A stretch of 42,500 nucleotides of DNA from Symbiodinium natans (taxonomy: Eukaryota > Sar > Dinophyceae > Suessiales > Symbiodiniaceae): the NCBI GenBank assembly GCA_905221605.1, contig CAJNDS010002240.1:1-42500 (forward strand). Reading direction: 5' to 3'. Shown here piece by piece: positions 17,425-26,405 of the stretch. How positions within the stretch are numbered: position 1 is the first letter of the stretch; each line of letters begins with the position of its first letter. The notes below the pieces were generated by a model that saw nothing but the letters and a program-made list of their open reading frames with translations, did not search any database and had not been told where the DNA came from. Position numbers and translations under genes: made by a program.

Positions 17425-17960
17425 TATAGGGGTTTATAGGGGTTTAGGGTTGTTTAGGGTTTAGGGTTTAGGTTTTATAGGGGTTTAGGGTTTAGGGTTT
17501 AGGGTTTAGATGGGTTTAGAGGGGTTTATGGGGGTTTATAGCGGTTTACAAGGGTTTACAGGGGTTCATAGGAGTTTGTGGGGGTTTTAGGGGGGGGTTA
17601 GAGGGGTTAGAGGGGTTTGTAGGGGTTGATAGGGGTTTAGAGGGGTTTATTCGGGTTTCAAATAAGGGTTTACAGGGGTTCATAGGGTTTGATGGGGGTT
17701 TTCGGGGCTTGCAAGGTTTTATGGGGGTTTATCGGGAAATGTGGACAACAGGGTTTGTAGGGGAAGTGGCACTATAGGGTTAACAGGGTTTATAGAGTTT
17801 ATGTGCTATATTGGGGCATCGGCTCATACGGTTGATAGGGTTCGTACGGAGGGCCTTCCAACCCTTCAGGGTTTAGAGTTGGGGGTTAAGGGTTCCATGG
17901 GGCCTGAACCGCCACCTAAACCCGGAATCCTATCCTATACCCTAAAGGGGGTCAGGGTTT
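17425..17960 (+). repeat. Degenerate TTTATAGGGG-type array
   Basis: TTTAGGG gives way to looser TTTATAGGGG, TTTACAGGGG and TTAGAGGGG words to about 17720, then fades. No exon is seen. Confidence 0.75.
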
Positions 17961-18135
17961 AGGATTCAGAGGCGTCACGTCTTTTGGTGTCTCATCTTAA
18001 GCTCGGGCCCTTTCTGAATGTCTGGTGCGTACCCGACGCTACAAGGAACTCACGACAATGGAGACCAAACCTGACCAAGACCCTTAACCCGAAGCCCTAA
18101 CTCAGGGACTCGTACTTTTCGATGAAGCCCCCTAC

Positions 18136-18187
18136 CCTGTATAACCTCTCAATATCCTTGAGAAAAGAAGGGCATGACCAAAGCAGG
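18136..18187 (-). CDS. Block B exon 13
   Basis: Acceptor GAGAAG|C (18188/18187) and donor ACAGG|GTAGGG. It reads LLWSCPSFLKDIERLYR. The frame stays open past the donor (VGGFIEKYESLS then stop at 18097), so a terminal-exon alternative exists. Confidence 0.6.
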
Positions 18188-18303
18188 CTTCTCTATCTAG
18201 TCCGTGTTAATTGGGAGGTCCTGATGCTTCGCATGAACCCCTAAACCCGAAACCTCTAAGGCTCTAGGGGGTTTCGGGGCTCAGGGAAGCAGAGTTTACA
18301 TAC

Positions 18304-18396
18304 TTCAGGTACATCGTGCTGAACTCTGCAGCAAGAACAAGGGTTGACGGATGGGGGCTTGGGGCCGTTGGGCTCTCAAGCGTGACGACAAGACTA
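18304..18396 (-). CDS. Block B exon 12
   Basis: Reads SLVVTLESPTAPSPHPSTLV then LAAEFSTMYL, with donor CTGAA|GTATGT. Entry is fixed by the introner at 18397-18484: removing it gives a continuous frame GFFYYSLVVTLE across the junction. Confidence 0.75.
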
Positions 18397-18484
18397 CTAA
18401 TTGCTTAAGAACCCAAAAAATGAAAACAATATTCTTCTCTATTAAGGGTAATATAGGGATTGCTTTTTGGAATTCTTAAGCTAC
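18397..18484 (-). mobile_element. Introner-like element, GT-AG intron of 88 nt
   Basis: On the coding strand it begins GTAGCTTAAGAATTCC and ends GGTTCTTAAGCAATTAG. GCTTAAGAA is an inverted terminal repeat, with a CAAAAA-type match further in. The ends lie within a few bases of the splice sites, and TAGTAG-like bases occur at both borders. Exons on both sides are strongly coding and stay in frame. Confidence 0.8.
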
Positions 18485-18561
18485 TAGTAGAAGAAACCTT
18501 TTGCTAACCCGGTACGATGCCCGCCACAAAGGGCTGCCTTCGTCTTGAAGGCAGCTGGCGT
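18485..18561 (-). CDS. Block B exon 11
   Basis: Reads TPAAFKTKAALCGGHRTGLA then KGFFY up to the GT donor. The acceptor is taken as CCCGAG|ACG, in phase with B10. A 9-bp perfect hairpin (GCTGCCTTC arm) lies within it and is probably incidental. Confidence 0.65.
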
Positions 18562-18828
18562 CTCGGGATTGTGGCGAACCAGGGTTTAGGGCTTAGGGTT
18601 TAAGGTTTAGGGTTTAGGGTTTCCATGAGTATGGCCCCTTTCCGGTATCCCAAACTGCAAGAATCTACCCCAACATAACCTCAACTAAGAAGGCTGCAAC
18701 CAGCCAAAGCCATATATACCGTTTAGAGTTTAGGGTTTACGAAAGGGCCCTAATCAGTTTCAACACCCCACCCTGAGCTTCCGAAGTGAACCTGACCCTC
18801 TAGACCAGGGACGCAGCAGTAACGTTAG

Positions 18829-18930
18829 GGTTTAGGGTTTAGGGTTTAGGGTTTAGGGTTTAGGGTTTAGGGTTTAGGGTTTAGGGTTTAGGGTTTAGGG
18901 TTTAGGGTTTAGGGTTTAGGGTTTAGGGTT
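18829..18930 (+). repeat. Interstitial TTTAGGG array
   Basis: About 14 nearly perfect heptamers in the intron between B10 and B11. The GC-rich segment 19028-19110 that follows is open on both strands and is left uncalled. Confidence 0.95.
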
Positions 18931-19301
18931 TGCAAGAACTGAGGTCTTGGGCACTTAGGCCCTTCTAAACCCTAAACACTAAACCCTAAATAAAGCCCTA
19001 ACCCTAAAAACCCTAAACCCTTCAATCAACCAGCGTCCACTGCGCACCCGAGTCGGAGGAGCGGCAAAGCATGTACAAAGCCCGCGCTTGTGCAGGGGCG
19101 CTTGAATTGAAATGAACCCACTTTGGGTCTTGAAAATTACGGTTTTGGGGTTTAGGGTTTAGGGTTTGGGGTTTAGGGTTTAGGATTTAGGTTTTAGGGT
19201 TCAGGGTTTAGGCACCAAAAGCCTTCAGAAACAATGTTCCTCAATGAGCACACTTAAACCCCATGTGGGCAAACATCAAGGTCCCAGCCTTAAGACCCTA
19301 C

Positions 19302-19521
19302 AGCAAACTCCACAAAGTTGGAACATCCTTCTCCCTGTACCCCAAAAGGTATACTAAAGGGAATCCCAGCTCTAATCATCCTTAAACCATGCTCCAACTT
19401 TCGGGAGCTCATTGTAAGCACTCTTCTGGAAGGATTTAGGTTCGACCTACAACTAGCCCGATAGGAATCCAATGTCAAGATGTCCTGACCTTCGTATTCT
19501 CTAGTCTTGTTCTTGGGCATC
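19302..19521 (-). CDS. Block B exon 10, 73 codons
   Basis: A large clear exon. Acceptor GTTTAG|G formed by a telomere-like word (19522/19521) and donor TTGCT|GTAGGG. It reads MPKNKTREYEGQDILTLDSY, then KLEHGLRMIRAGIPFSIPFG and NFVEFA. The acceptor supplied by TTTAG|G shows the heptamer can serve at the 3' splice site. Function unknown. Confidence 0.7.
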
Positions 19522-19919
19522 CTAAACCCGAACCCCACACCCTAAATCCGAAACCCTAATTTCCTTGCACCTTACACCCCTAAACTCCTAAACCTAAACC
19601 GCTAACCCACAAACCCTAAACCCCCTGGCGTTCCTCAGGGGCCCCCAGCCAAAGCCAAGTGTGAAAGCGCCAAGCTCGAATCACTCTTGGTGAGTGGTGG
19701 CTCGGGCACCTACACCGACTCTAGGGGGCTTTTACGGGAGGGTTTAGGGTTAGGAGTTTAGGGTTTAGACTTAGGGTCTAGGGTGCAGGGGTAGGAGTTT
19801 AGGATTTAGGGTTCCGGGTTCAGGGTTCAGAGGGTTTAGAGTGCACTTAAAGAAACCCAGGATCGTTTTCACTACCTTGTAGGGGTTATCTTACTGTGTT
19901 CAAAATTGCTCAGCAAAAC

Positions 19920-19970
19920 CCTAGGATATGCAAGTTCAAGACGGAAACGAGGGCAGTGTATTGAACGTGG
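19920..19970 (-). CDS. Block B exon 9
   Basis: In the phase set by B8 it reads HVQYTALVSVLNLHIL, with donor TAGG|GTTTTG. A longer alternative in another frame (PRSIHCPRFRLELAYPRVLL, donor ACAAG|GTAGTG at 19875) also joins B10. I favour the first for phase agreement. Confidence 0.45.
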
Positions 19971-20204
19971 CTTTCGAGTTGAGGGCTTGGGGTTTTAGGC
20001 TAAACCCCAATGCCCGACCTTGCATTAAAACCCAAAGCCCCCAAACAAAATGTCAGGCACCTGACCCGAAAACCTCAAACCCAAAATACCTAGAACATCT
20101 CTAAACTCTGCAGCACTGAAACCTACAATGCAACCCAAAAACCCTAAGTCTCTGACCAAACACCCCATTCACCCTCAAAAACCCTCTAAACCTGAACCCT
20201 CTCA

Positions 20205-20308
20205 ACCCTAAACCCTAAACCCCAAACCCTAAACCCTCTAAACCCTAAACCCTAAACCCTAAACCCTAAACCCTAAACCCCAAACCCTAAACCCTCTAAA
20301 CCCTAAAC
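20205..20308 (-). repeat. CCCTAAA array with internal donor for B8
   Basis: About 14 heptamers including two AAACCCTCTAAACCC variants. The exon B8 donor GCAGG|GTTTAG is the edge of this block. Confidence 0.95.
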
Positions 20309-20399
20309 CCTGCGAGGCTGCCGTTGCAGGCCTGGACCAGCCGCTCGGGGAAGAACTTCTGCCGCGCCAGGGCAGGGTATGCCGACCTCGACGGCTTCT
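20309..20399 (-). CDS. Block B exon 8
   Basis: Reads KPSRSAYPALARQKFFPERL then VQACNGSLA and splices at GCAGG|GTTTAG. The acceptor could be GAAAAG|AG (used here) or TCGAG|G at 20387/20386, in the same frame. Confidence 0.65.
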
Positions 20400-20533
20400 C
20401 TTTTCGTGGGCTTAGGATCTAGGGTCTAGGGTCTGGGGCCTGGGGTTTAGGGCCTGGGGTTTGGGGTTTAGGGTTTAGGGTTTAGGGCTTGGGGTTTGGG
20501 GTTTAGGGTTTAGGGTGAAGGGTTTAGCGATAC

Positions 20534-20648
20534 TCCCCCGGAATCTGCGAGTTGGGAAGTTTCTGTGCTTCAAGAGATAAAAAAAAAGACCATGGTTGTG
20601 GGGCGTCTGGCGAGAATATGGGAGGCCGAGCTCGGGTTGTTCTAGCTT
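20534..20648 (-). CDS. Block B exon 7
   Basis: 115 nt open frame: KLEQPELGLPYSRQTPHNHG, then LFFYLLKHRNFPTRRFRG. Acceptor ATTTAG|AAG, donor GGGA|GTATCG. Contains a run of nine T on the coding strand. Two nearby small segments (20735-20770 and 20790-20865) are also open on this strand and may be further exons. Confidence 0.5.
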
Positions 20649-21002
20649 CTAAATTAGGTAAACCCTAAACCCTAAAACCTAAACCCTAAACCTTAAACTC
20701 TAAACGCTAAACCCTAAACCCAACACGCCATTTTCCCGCAACCCACTGGACCTACGGAAGCCTTTGGGGTTTAGGGTTTAGGGTTTAGGAACCCGCCTGG
20801 CACGGGCGTCCTTTCATCAACGGGGGAGTGCGCCATTCGCGGGAACAAGTGAAAACTGGCATAACCCCCCTAGCCCCTAGCTCTAAACACTAAACCCCAA
20901 ACCTCTAAACCTTACGTAACGCATTTGGGCCATGAACTGCCCCCTTTTTGGCTCATTAGCCCTACGAGGGTGCCAATAAAGAGCCCCAGCCTAAAGGGGG
21001 TT

Positions 21003-21111
21003 TAGACCCAAGAGTAGCCTCCGAATAAAGGGTGCCCTTTTTGGTTTACAGGTGCTGATAAGGGAACCTAAACCCTTACAAAAAGAATAAGGGCCCACTC
21101 TGAGTCCTAGC
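21003..21111 (+). repeat. Dispersed repeat family D, copy 3
   Basis: Third copy of the family at 1478 and 4061. It keeps TTTAGACCCAAGAGTAGCCT and GGGTGCCCTTTTTGGTTTA. Intronic in block B. Confidence 0.65.
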
Positions 21112-21204
21112 GGTTCAAGGTGTAGGGCTTGGAGCTTAGAACGATTGCCGACAACTCAGAAAGCCAGGAGCAGGATAGAAGCTGTCTAGGTGTGTAGGTT
21201 TATT

Positions 21205-21345
21205 AGCTAGGGCTTAGGGCTTAGGCTTAGGGTTTAGGGTTTAGGGTTTAGGGTTTAGGGTTTAGGGTTTAGGGCTTAGGGTTTAGGGTTTAGGGTTTAG
21301 GGTTTAGGGCCCAGGGTTTCGGGTTTAGGGTTTAGGGTTGAGGGT
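21205..21345 (+). repeat. Interstitial TTTAGGG array
   Basis: About 15 heptamers with TTAGGGC variants. The GC-rich stretch 21350-21460 beyond it is open in several frames and left uncalled. Confidence 0.9.
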
Positions 21346-21674
21346 CCTCTGCGAGCTTCGGGCTTCGGCCCACCATTCGGACACAGCGGCGGGTCTGCCG
21401 CATGCGCCTGCGCTGCCGCCACGCCTGCTTGCGGCACCCGCAACTCTCCTTTTGCTTTGGGGCCCTAAACCCTAAACCCTAAACCGTAAACCCTAAACTC
21501 CTTGTCAGGGCTTTAACCGTAGGGTTTACAAGGGTATGGGAGTCGGAAATCCTAAATCCTGTGGGAGCTGCTGAGATCTCAGGCTGGAAAGCGTGGTTAG
21601 GGATTGGGGTTCAGGGTTTAGGAAGCACAACCCTAAACCCCAAACCCTAAGCCCTAAACCCTAAGCCCTAAACC

Positions 21675-21755
21675 TCACCTACGCAGCGCCTAAAGCTGGA
21701 TCGGCCTACAAACAGGTTTGGGGCTTCTGGCTTGGTAGTTCAGGAGATAAGGTTT
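21675..21755 (+). repeat. 80-bp direct repeat, copy 1
   Basis: TCACCTACGCAGCGC, then AGGTTTGGGGCTTCTGGCTT and GGTAGTTCAGGAGATAAGG, nearly identical to 22396-22475 in the same orientation, 721 bp away. Confidence 0.9.
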
Positions 21756-21879
21756 AAGGTTTAGGGTTTAGGGTCGAGGGTTTAGGGTTTAGGGTCTAGG
21801 AAGCACAGTCCTGAGAGACGCTGTAGGCTTTGGCCACAAAGACACAGTAAACCCGTGCTTACAGCTTCAGACAGTGCCC

Positions 21880-22340
21880 CAAACACCACATTTTGACGGT
21901 CCACAGAGAAACTCAACTAAATGGTGCTTCAGAACACCATGTTTTCGGAATTTGAGTCTCGCCAAGACAAGGTATCGATCAAGCGTGCGCCGTTCGCGCG
22001 GAGACCTTCCTTGACAAACGGCGAATGCGCCCTATATAGTCCTCGTTACCTTCGCACCCCCACATGATGGGGGTTCACGAGGTGGTCGCGTTGTTTGTCT
22101 AACTGCTGTCGTAGTTCCAGCAGGGAATGGTCCAGGTAATGTAGCTTAGGGCGAAGGCTGTACAGGCGTCTGCCTGCCTGCATGGCTCGGGCAGCTAGCC
22201 AGGTATCCTTTCAGGAAACGCTTCCCTGATCACCACATTTTCTGGCCGCAGTATCTCGGGATGAACAGCTCGTGCGAGTGGTGGATGCCGATGAAATTAA
22301 GGCAGCCCTTGCATGTCTCCAGCATGAGTCGCATGACTTG
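21880..22340 (-). pseudogene. Frameshifted coding fragment of a repeated dinoflagellate protein (tentative)
   Basis: Successive minus-strand pieces read LMLETCKGCLNFIGIHHSHE (22340-22234), RLYSLRPKLHYLDHSLLELR (to about 22056), then in a shifted frame NEDYIGRIRRLSRKVSAR, and shifted again RYLVLARLKFRKHGVLKHHL. The pieces are strongly protein-like and collinear but need at least two frame changes or tiny introns. The PKLHYLDH and (D/N)EDYIGRI motifs resemble a repetitive protein I recall from Symbiodinium gene models; this is memory, not a search. Direct repeats flank it. Confidence 0.5.
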
Positions 22341-22395
22341 CTAGGGTTTAGGGTTTAGGGATTAGGGTTCAGGGTTTGAGGTTTAGGGTTTAGGG

Positions 22396-22475
22396 TCACC
22401 TACGCAGCGCTTAAAGCTTGATAGGCTTACAAAAGGTTTGGGGCTTCTGGCTTGGTAGTTCAGGAGATAAGGTTT
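22396..22475 (+). repeat. 80-bp direct repeat, copy 2
   Basis: Partner of 21675-21755. The two copies bracket the decayed coding fragment, as a duplication or LTR-like remnant would. Confidence 0.9.
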
Positions 22476-22828
22476 GGTTTAGGGTTTAGGGTTTAGGGTT
22501 TAAGGTTTTAAGGTTTAGGGTTTAGGGTTTAGGGTTTAGGGTTTCGGGTTTAGGGTTTGGTTGAAGGTTAAGGGTTTAAAGGGTTTCGGGTTTAGGGTTA
22601 AGGGAGTTAAGGGTTTAAAGGGTTTGGTTTAAGAACTTGTGTTCAGGGGAAGGTTTACGGATTTACTTGAATTTGGGTATATAGGGGGCTTACGGGTTTA
22701 GGATTTAAAGGATTTGCTGGGTGCCCATGCCACTGCGCGAGAAGGGAAACCCCAAACCCTAAACCCAAAACCCTAAACCCGAAACCCTAAACCTATACCC
22801 TAAACCCTAAACCCCCAACCCTGCCTAC

Positions 22829-22874
22829 TGCGCAGAAGCACAGGAGGTTCTCGCTGCTGCCGGCGGGCACATGC
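22829..22874 (-). CDS. Block B exon 6, 46 nt
   Basis: Acceptor GAAAAG|G, donor TGCGCA|GTAGGC. It reads HVPAGSSENLLCFCA. Short, so mainly supported by phase agreement with B5 and B7. Confidence 0.45.
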
Positions 22875-22939
22875 CTTTTCTTGTGTCGAGGCGTGCACAC
22901 CGAACCCACAAAACAACAGCCCAAGCAACTTGGGGTTGA

Positions 22940-23110
22940 GTTGAGGATTTAGGGTTTAGGGTTTAGGGTCTTGGGTTTAGGGTTTAAGGTTTAGGGTTTA
23001 GGGTTGAGGGTTGAGGGTTTAGGGTTTACGGTTTAAGGTACGGTTTAGGGTTTAGGATTTAGGGTTTAGGGTTTAGGGTTGAGGGTTGAGGGTTGAGGGT
23101 TGAGGGTGGG
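22940..23110 (+). repeat. TTTAGGG then TTGAGGG variant array
   Basis: TTTAGGG block drifting into four or more perfect TTGAGGG units near 23080-23105. A similar TTGAGGG run occurs at 23464-23505. Confidence 0.9.
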
Positions 23111-23464
23111 TTCCCCAAGCCCTAAGCCGGGTTCAGGGTGTGGGGGTGGGGGGGGGGGGTGTTGCTTTACCCTCAGCCCCTAAACCCTGTTGTCAACGGA
23201 TTTTGGGTCGACACGGCTTTCTAAACCCGAAACCCTGAACCCTTCACCTTGGCTGCACTTAGGAGGGTAGCAAAAAGACTACACTTTTAGCTGCTTTATT
23301 AAGAAACCCAACAAACCCAAAAAGGCTAAGGATCTAAAGTTATGGTATAGCACCACAAAGCACCCGTCACACCTTGTCCTTGGAGTTTTAGAGGAAGAGG
23401 CTACAGCATGGTCAATTTTCGTGGAGGCTTTAGGCTTTAGGGTTTAGGGTTTAGGGTTTAGAGT

Positions 23465-23496
<32 letters not shown>

Positions 23497-23625
23497 GGTG
23501 AGGGCTGAGGATCTCTCCCTAAATCCCCCCCAAATAAGCACCCTGAGAACCCCAAATCCTAAGCCCATTGTGTAGATTATGTCGGAAATAATTACAACGC
23601 CGTTTCCGGAGGATGCCGTATAGTT

Positions 23626-23681
23626 TAGGGTTTGGGGTTTGGGGTTTGGGGTTTGGGGTTTGGGGTTTGGGGTTTAGGGCT
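23626..23681 (+). repeat. Homogeneous TTTGGGG array
   Basis: About seven TTTGGGG units just downstream (coding sense) of exon B5. Confidence 0.95.
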
Positions 23682-23684
23682 TAC

Positions 23685-23726
23685 CCGAAGACGAGGGGGT
23701 TAGTGTAAGCCCTAAACCATGAACTT
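23685..23726 (-). CDS. Block B exon 5, 42 nt
   Basis: Reads SSWFRAYTNPLVF, with a canonical donor TTCGG|GTAAGC. The acceptor is GAG|AAG|, a tandem pair three bases apart, so both choices preserve the frame. Confidence 0.55.
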
Positions 23727-23734
23727 CTCCAAGG

Positions 23735-23997
23735 GTAGTTTCATGGGCCCTTAATATGGTCCCTACTTCAAGGATCAGGGGACGCAGTAAGTGGGGTTCA
23801 AATTCAGGTAGCTATACTTATACTTACGTATAACCCCAATTAAGGTACTTTCTCCATACTTACTAAGGGCCATGATCCTCCAAGTAACCTCCTTTGAAGG
23901 GTTCTGATGCACGGGCCGTTAATTTGCGAAGGGAAATATAAGGGTGTATAAGGGGCAGCACCCTTGACGGGCCCATATTAAGGGACCATGTAACTAC
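23735..23997 (-). mobile_element. Inverted-repeat family M1, copy 2, with nested inverted repeat
   Basis: Ends GTAGTTTCATGGGCCCTTAA and, reversed, GTAGTTACATGGTCCCTTAA. On the coding strand the 5' end GTAGTTACATGG is exactly the donor of exon B4 (intron 23727-23997). Inside, 23763-23894 is another inverted pair (AAGGATCA near a GTAAGTGGGG block versus CTTACTAAG near GATCCTCC), so one element seems to have landed in another. Confidence 0.7.
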
Positions 23998-24076
23998 GCT
24001 AAGAACTCCTCAACGCCTAAAGCCCTGCCCGAAGCCCTATGCGGGGCACAGATTCGGCTTCCCAGCTGGCCCTGAT
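23998..24076 (-). CDS. Block B exon 4
   Basis: Acceptor GGCTCAG|AT; reads QGQLGSRICAPHRASGRALG then VEEFLA before the GTAGTT donor at the end of the inverted-repeat element. In phase with B3 and B5. Confidence 0.6.
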
Positions 24077-24114
24077 CTGAGCCCTAAACACCCCAAAGCC
24101 AGCAAAACAAACAT

Positions 24115-24212
24115 AAAACCCTAAACCCCAAAACCCTAAACCCCAAACCCTAACCCCAAAACCCTAAACCCTAAACCCCAAACCCTAAACCCCAAACCCT
24201 AAACCCCCAAAC
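24115..24212 (-). repeat. CCCTAAA/CCCCAAA intron array
   Basis: Fills most of the intron between B3 and B4; the donor GGG|GTTTGGGG is at its edge. Confidence 0.9.
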
Positions 24213-24289
24213 CCCCCCTGCGCCGCCACCTCATGCCGTCCGAGGGGTCCGGGTCCTCGATGGCCACGCGAAGGAAGGCGAGTCCCAGC
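24213..24289 (-). CDS. Block B exon 3
   Basis: Acceptor GCAAG|G (24290/24289). It reads LGLAFLRVAIEDPDPSDGMR then WRRR. An AG|GTGGCG donor exists earlier as an alternative end. Confidence 0.6.
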
Positions 24290-24299
24290 CTTGCTTGCT

Positions 24300-24430
24300 G
24301 AGGGTTTAGGGTTTAGGGTTTAGGGTTTAGGGTTTAGGGTTTAGGGTTTAGGGTTTAGGGTTTAGGGTTTAGGGTTCAGGGTTCAGGGTTCAGGGTTTCG
24401 AGGTTGGGGTTTAGGGTTTAGGGTTTGCTA
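24300..24430 (+). repeat. Interstitial TTTAGGG array
   Basis: About ten perfect heptamers, then TTCAGGG variants, in the intron between B2 and B3. Confidence 0.95.
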
Positions 24431-24589
24431 CAGGCTTTCAAGTTCACTGTTTGGGTGTCGTCTTGGGCCTTACTACGCTACAACCTCCCCTAAAAATCCT
24501 GAAACCCTAAAACCCTTAAACCCTTAAACCCACCACCCGAAACCCTAAAGCCTCTAAACCCTAAACGCTGAAAGCCCTGAAAGCCCTAA

Positions 24590-24723
24590 ACCCTAAACTC
24601 TAGCCCTAAAACCCTAAACTGTAAACCCTAAACCCTAAACCCTAAACCCTAAACCCTAAACCCTAAACCCTAAACCTAAATCTTAAACCCTAAGCCCTAA
24701 ACCCTAAACCCTCAACCCTAAAC
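24590..24723 (-). repeat. CCCTAAA array following exon B2
   Basis: More than a dozen heptamers. The B2 donor GGCGG|GTTTAGGG lies at its upper edge. Confidence 0.95.
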
Positions 24724-24785
24724 CCGCCAGGGCGCGTGAATGTCATCCAGGGCTGCCAGTTGTCCTTCAGGCCACAGAGGCAGAC
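24724..24785 (-). CDS. Block B exon 2
   Basis: Acceptor TGTGGCAG|G, donor in the telomere repeat. It reads VCLCGLKDNWQPWMTFTRPG. Phase 0 in, phase 2 out. Confidence 0.65.
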
Positions 24786-24819
24786 CTGCCACAACCCGGA
24801 GCCCAGGTCACCATTGAAT

Positions 24820-24950
24820 GTAGGGTTTAGAGTTTAGGGTTTAGGGTTTAGCGTTTAGGGTTTAGGGTTTAGGGTTTAGGGTTCAGGGTTTAGGGTTTAG
24901 GGATTAGGGTTTAGGGTTTAGGGTTGAGGGTTTAGGGTTCTGGGTTCTGG
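24820..24950 (+). repeat. Interstitial TTTAGGG array
   Basis: About 15 heptamers with single-base variants (TTTAGCG, TTCAGGG, ATTAGGG) in the intron between B1 and B2. Confidence 0.9.
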
Positions 24951-25162
24951 GATTTAGGTCTTTAGCTTAGGGTTCGGGTTTAGTGTTTTGGGCTTTTTGG
25001 AGTTTAGGGTTTACAGGTACTGTTCTTGCCATTTTTGGCGTTCTGGGCTTTAGGTTCCCAGGGCTTTTGTTGTGGGTCTAGGCCGTATATGGTCTACACG
25101 GGTTCCCTGCTCAGATCCGAAGGCATACTTACTAAGCCAAAAAGGGCTTCCAAGTAAACCTG

Positions 25163-25253
25163 AACCCTAAACCCTAAACCCTAAACCCTAAACCCTGAAC
25201 CCTAAGCCCCAAGCCCCAAGCCCCAAGCCCCAAGCCCCAAGCCCCAAGCCCCA
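25163..25253 (-). repeat. CCCTAAA array changing to perfect CCCCAAG units
   Basis: Five CCCTAAA-type units, then about seven identical CCCCAAG heptamers: a local homogenisation of a variant unit. Confidence 0.95.
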
Positions 25254-25274
25254 AGGGTTTGGTTAAGGAGGGGC

Positions 25275-25333
25275 CTGTCCGCGCTCAGTGAGTAGAGGGT
25301 GGAAGACCTGGAGCATGGCGAGGCGGGGAAAGG
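25275..25333 (-). CDS. Block B exon 1 (most upstream one seen)
   Basis: Acceptor AAGCCAG|CC; reads FPRLAMLQVFHPLLTERG and ends near GGACAG|GCCC, probably a GC donor. Telomere-like arrays adjoin both sides. Confidence 0.55.
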
Positions 25334-25341
25334 CTGGCTTA

Positions 25342-25602
25342 GGGTTTAGGCGTTTAGGGGTTTAGGGGTTTAGGGGTTTAGGGGTTTAGGGGTTTAGGGG
25401 TTAGGCGTTTAGGGGTTTAGGGGTTTAGGGGTTTAGGGGTTTAGGGGTTTAGGGGTTTAGGGGTTTAGGGGTTTAGGGGTTTAGGGGTTTAGGGGTTTAG
25501 GCGTTTAGGGGTTTAGGGGTTTAGGGGTTTAGGGGTTTAGGGGTTTAGGGGTTTAGGGGTTTAGGGGTTTAGGGGTTTAGGGGTTTAGGGGTTTAGGGGT
25601 TT
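25342..25602 (+). repeat. Homogeneous TTTAGGGG octamer array
   Basis: About 30 copies of the 8-mer TTTAGGGG with only occasional GCG or missing-G units. Distinct from the 7-mer arrays. Confidence 0.95.
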
Positions 25603-25734
25603 GTTTCAAGGGCTTTTGGGGGTTTTGGGTTTAAAGGTTTCAGGGTTTAGGGCTTTAGGGTTCAAGGGCTTGGGGTTTAGGTGTGGGTGCAAGGCCGTCT
25701 CCTTCAGCCAAAGACAAGGTCAGGGAACCAAAGG

Positions 25735-25790
25735 GAGGGCGCTCCAGTGCGCACTCCGCCGGCCCTCGAGTGCGCACTCCAGAACAGGTA
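25735..25790 (+). repeat. Dispersed repeat R, copy 1
   Basis: GCGCACTCCGCCGGCCCTCG followed by AGTGCGCACTCCAG. The reverse complement of 36849-36912 matches it closely, including the preceding AACCAAAG and GGCGCT. Its translation contains SSAHSAGPRVRTPE-like peptides that I recall from Symbiodinium gene models. Confidence 0.75.
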
Positions 25791-25794
25791 CTTT

Positions 25795-26405
<611 letters not shown>

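Noticed and set aside
18525-18547. Hairpin GCTGCCTTC with 5-nt loop as a terminator
   Set aside because: Lies inside a likely exon and has no T run; rho-independent terminators are not expected in a nuclear genome.
20590-20650. Plus-strand MVVGRLARIWEAELGLF
   Set aside because: Short, and the opposite strand holds a longer open frame with splice borders.
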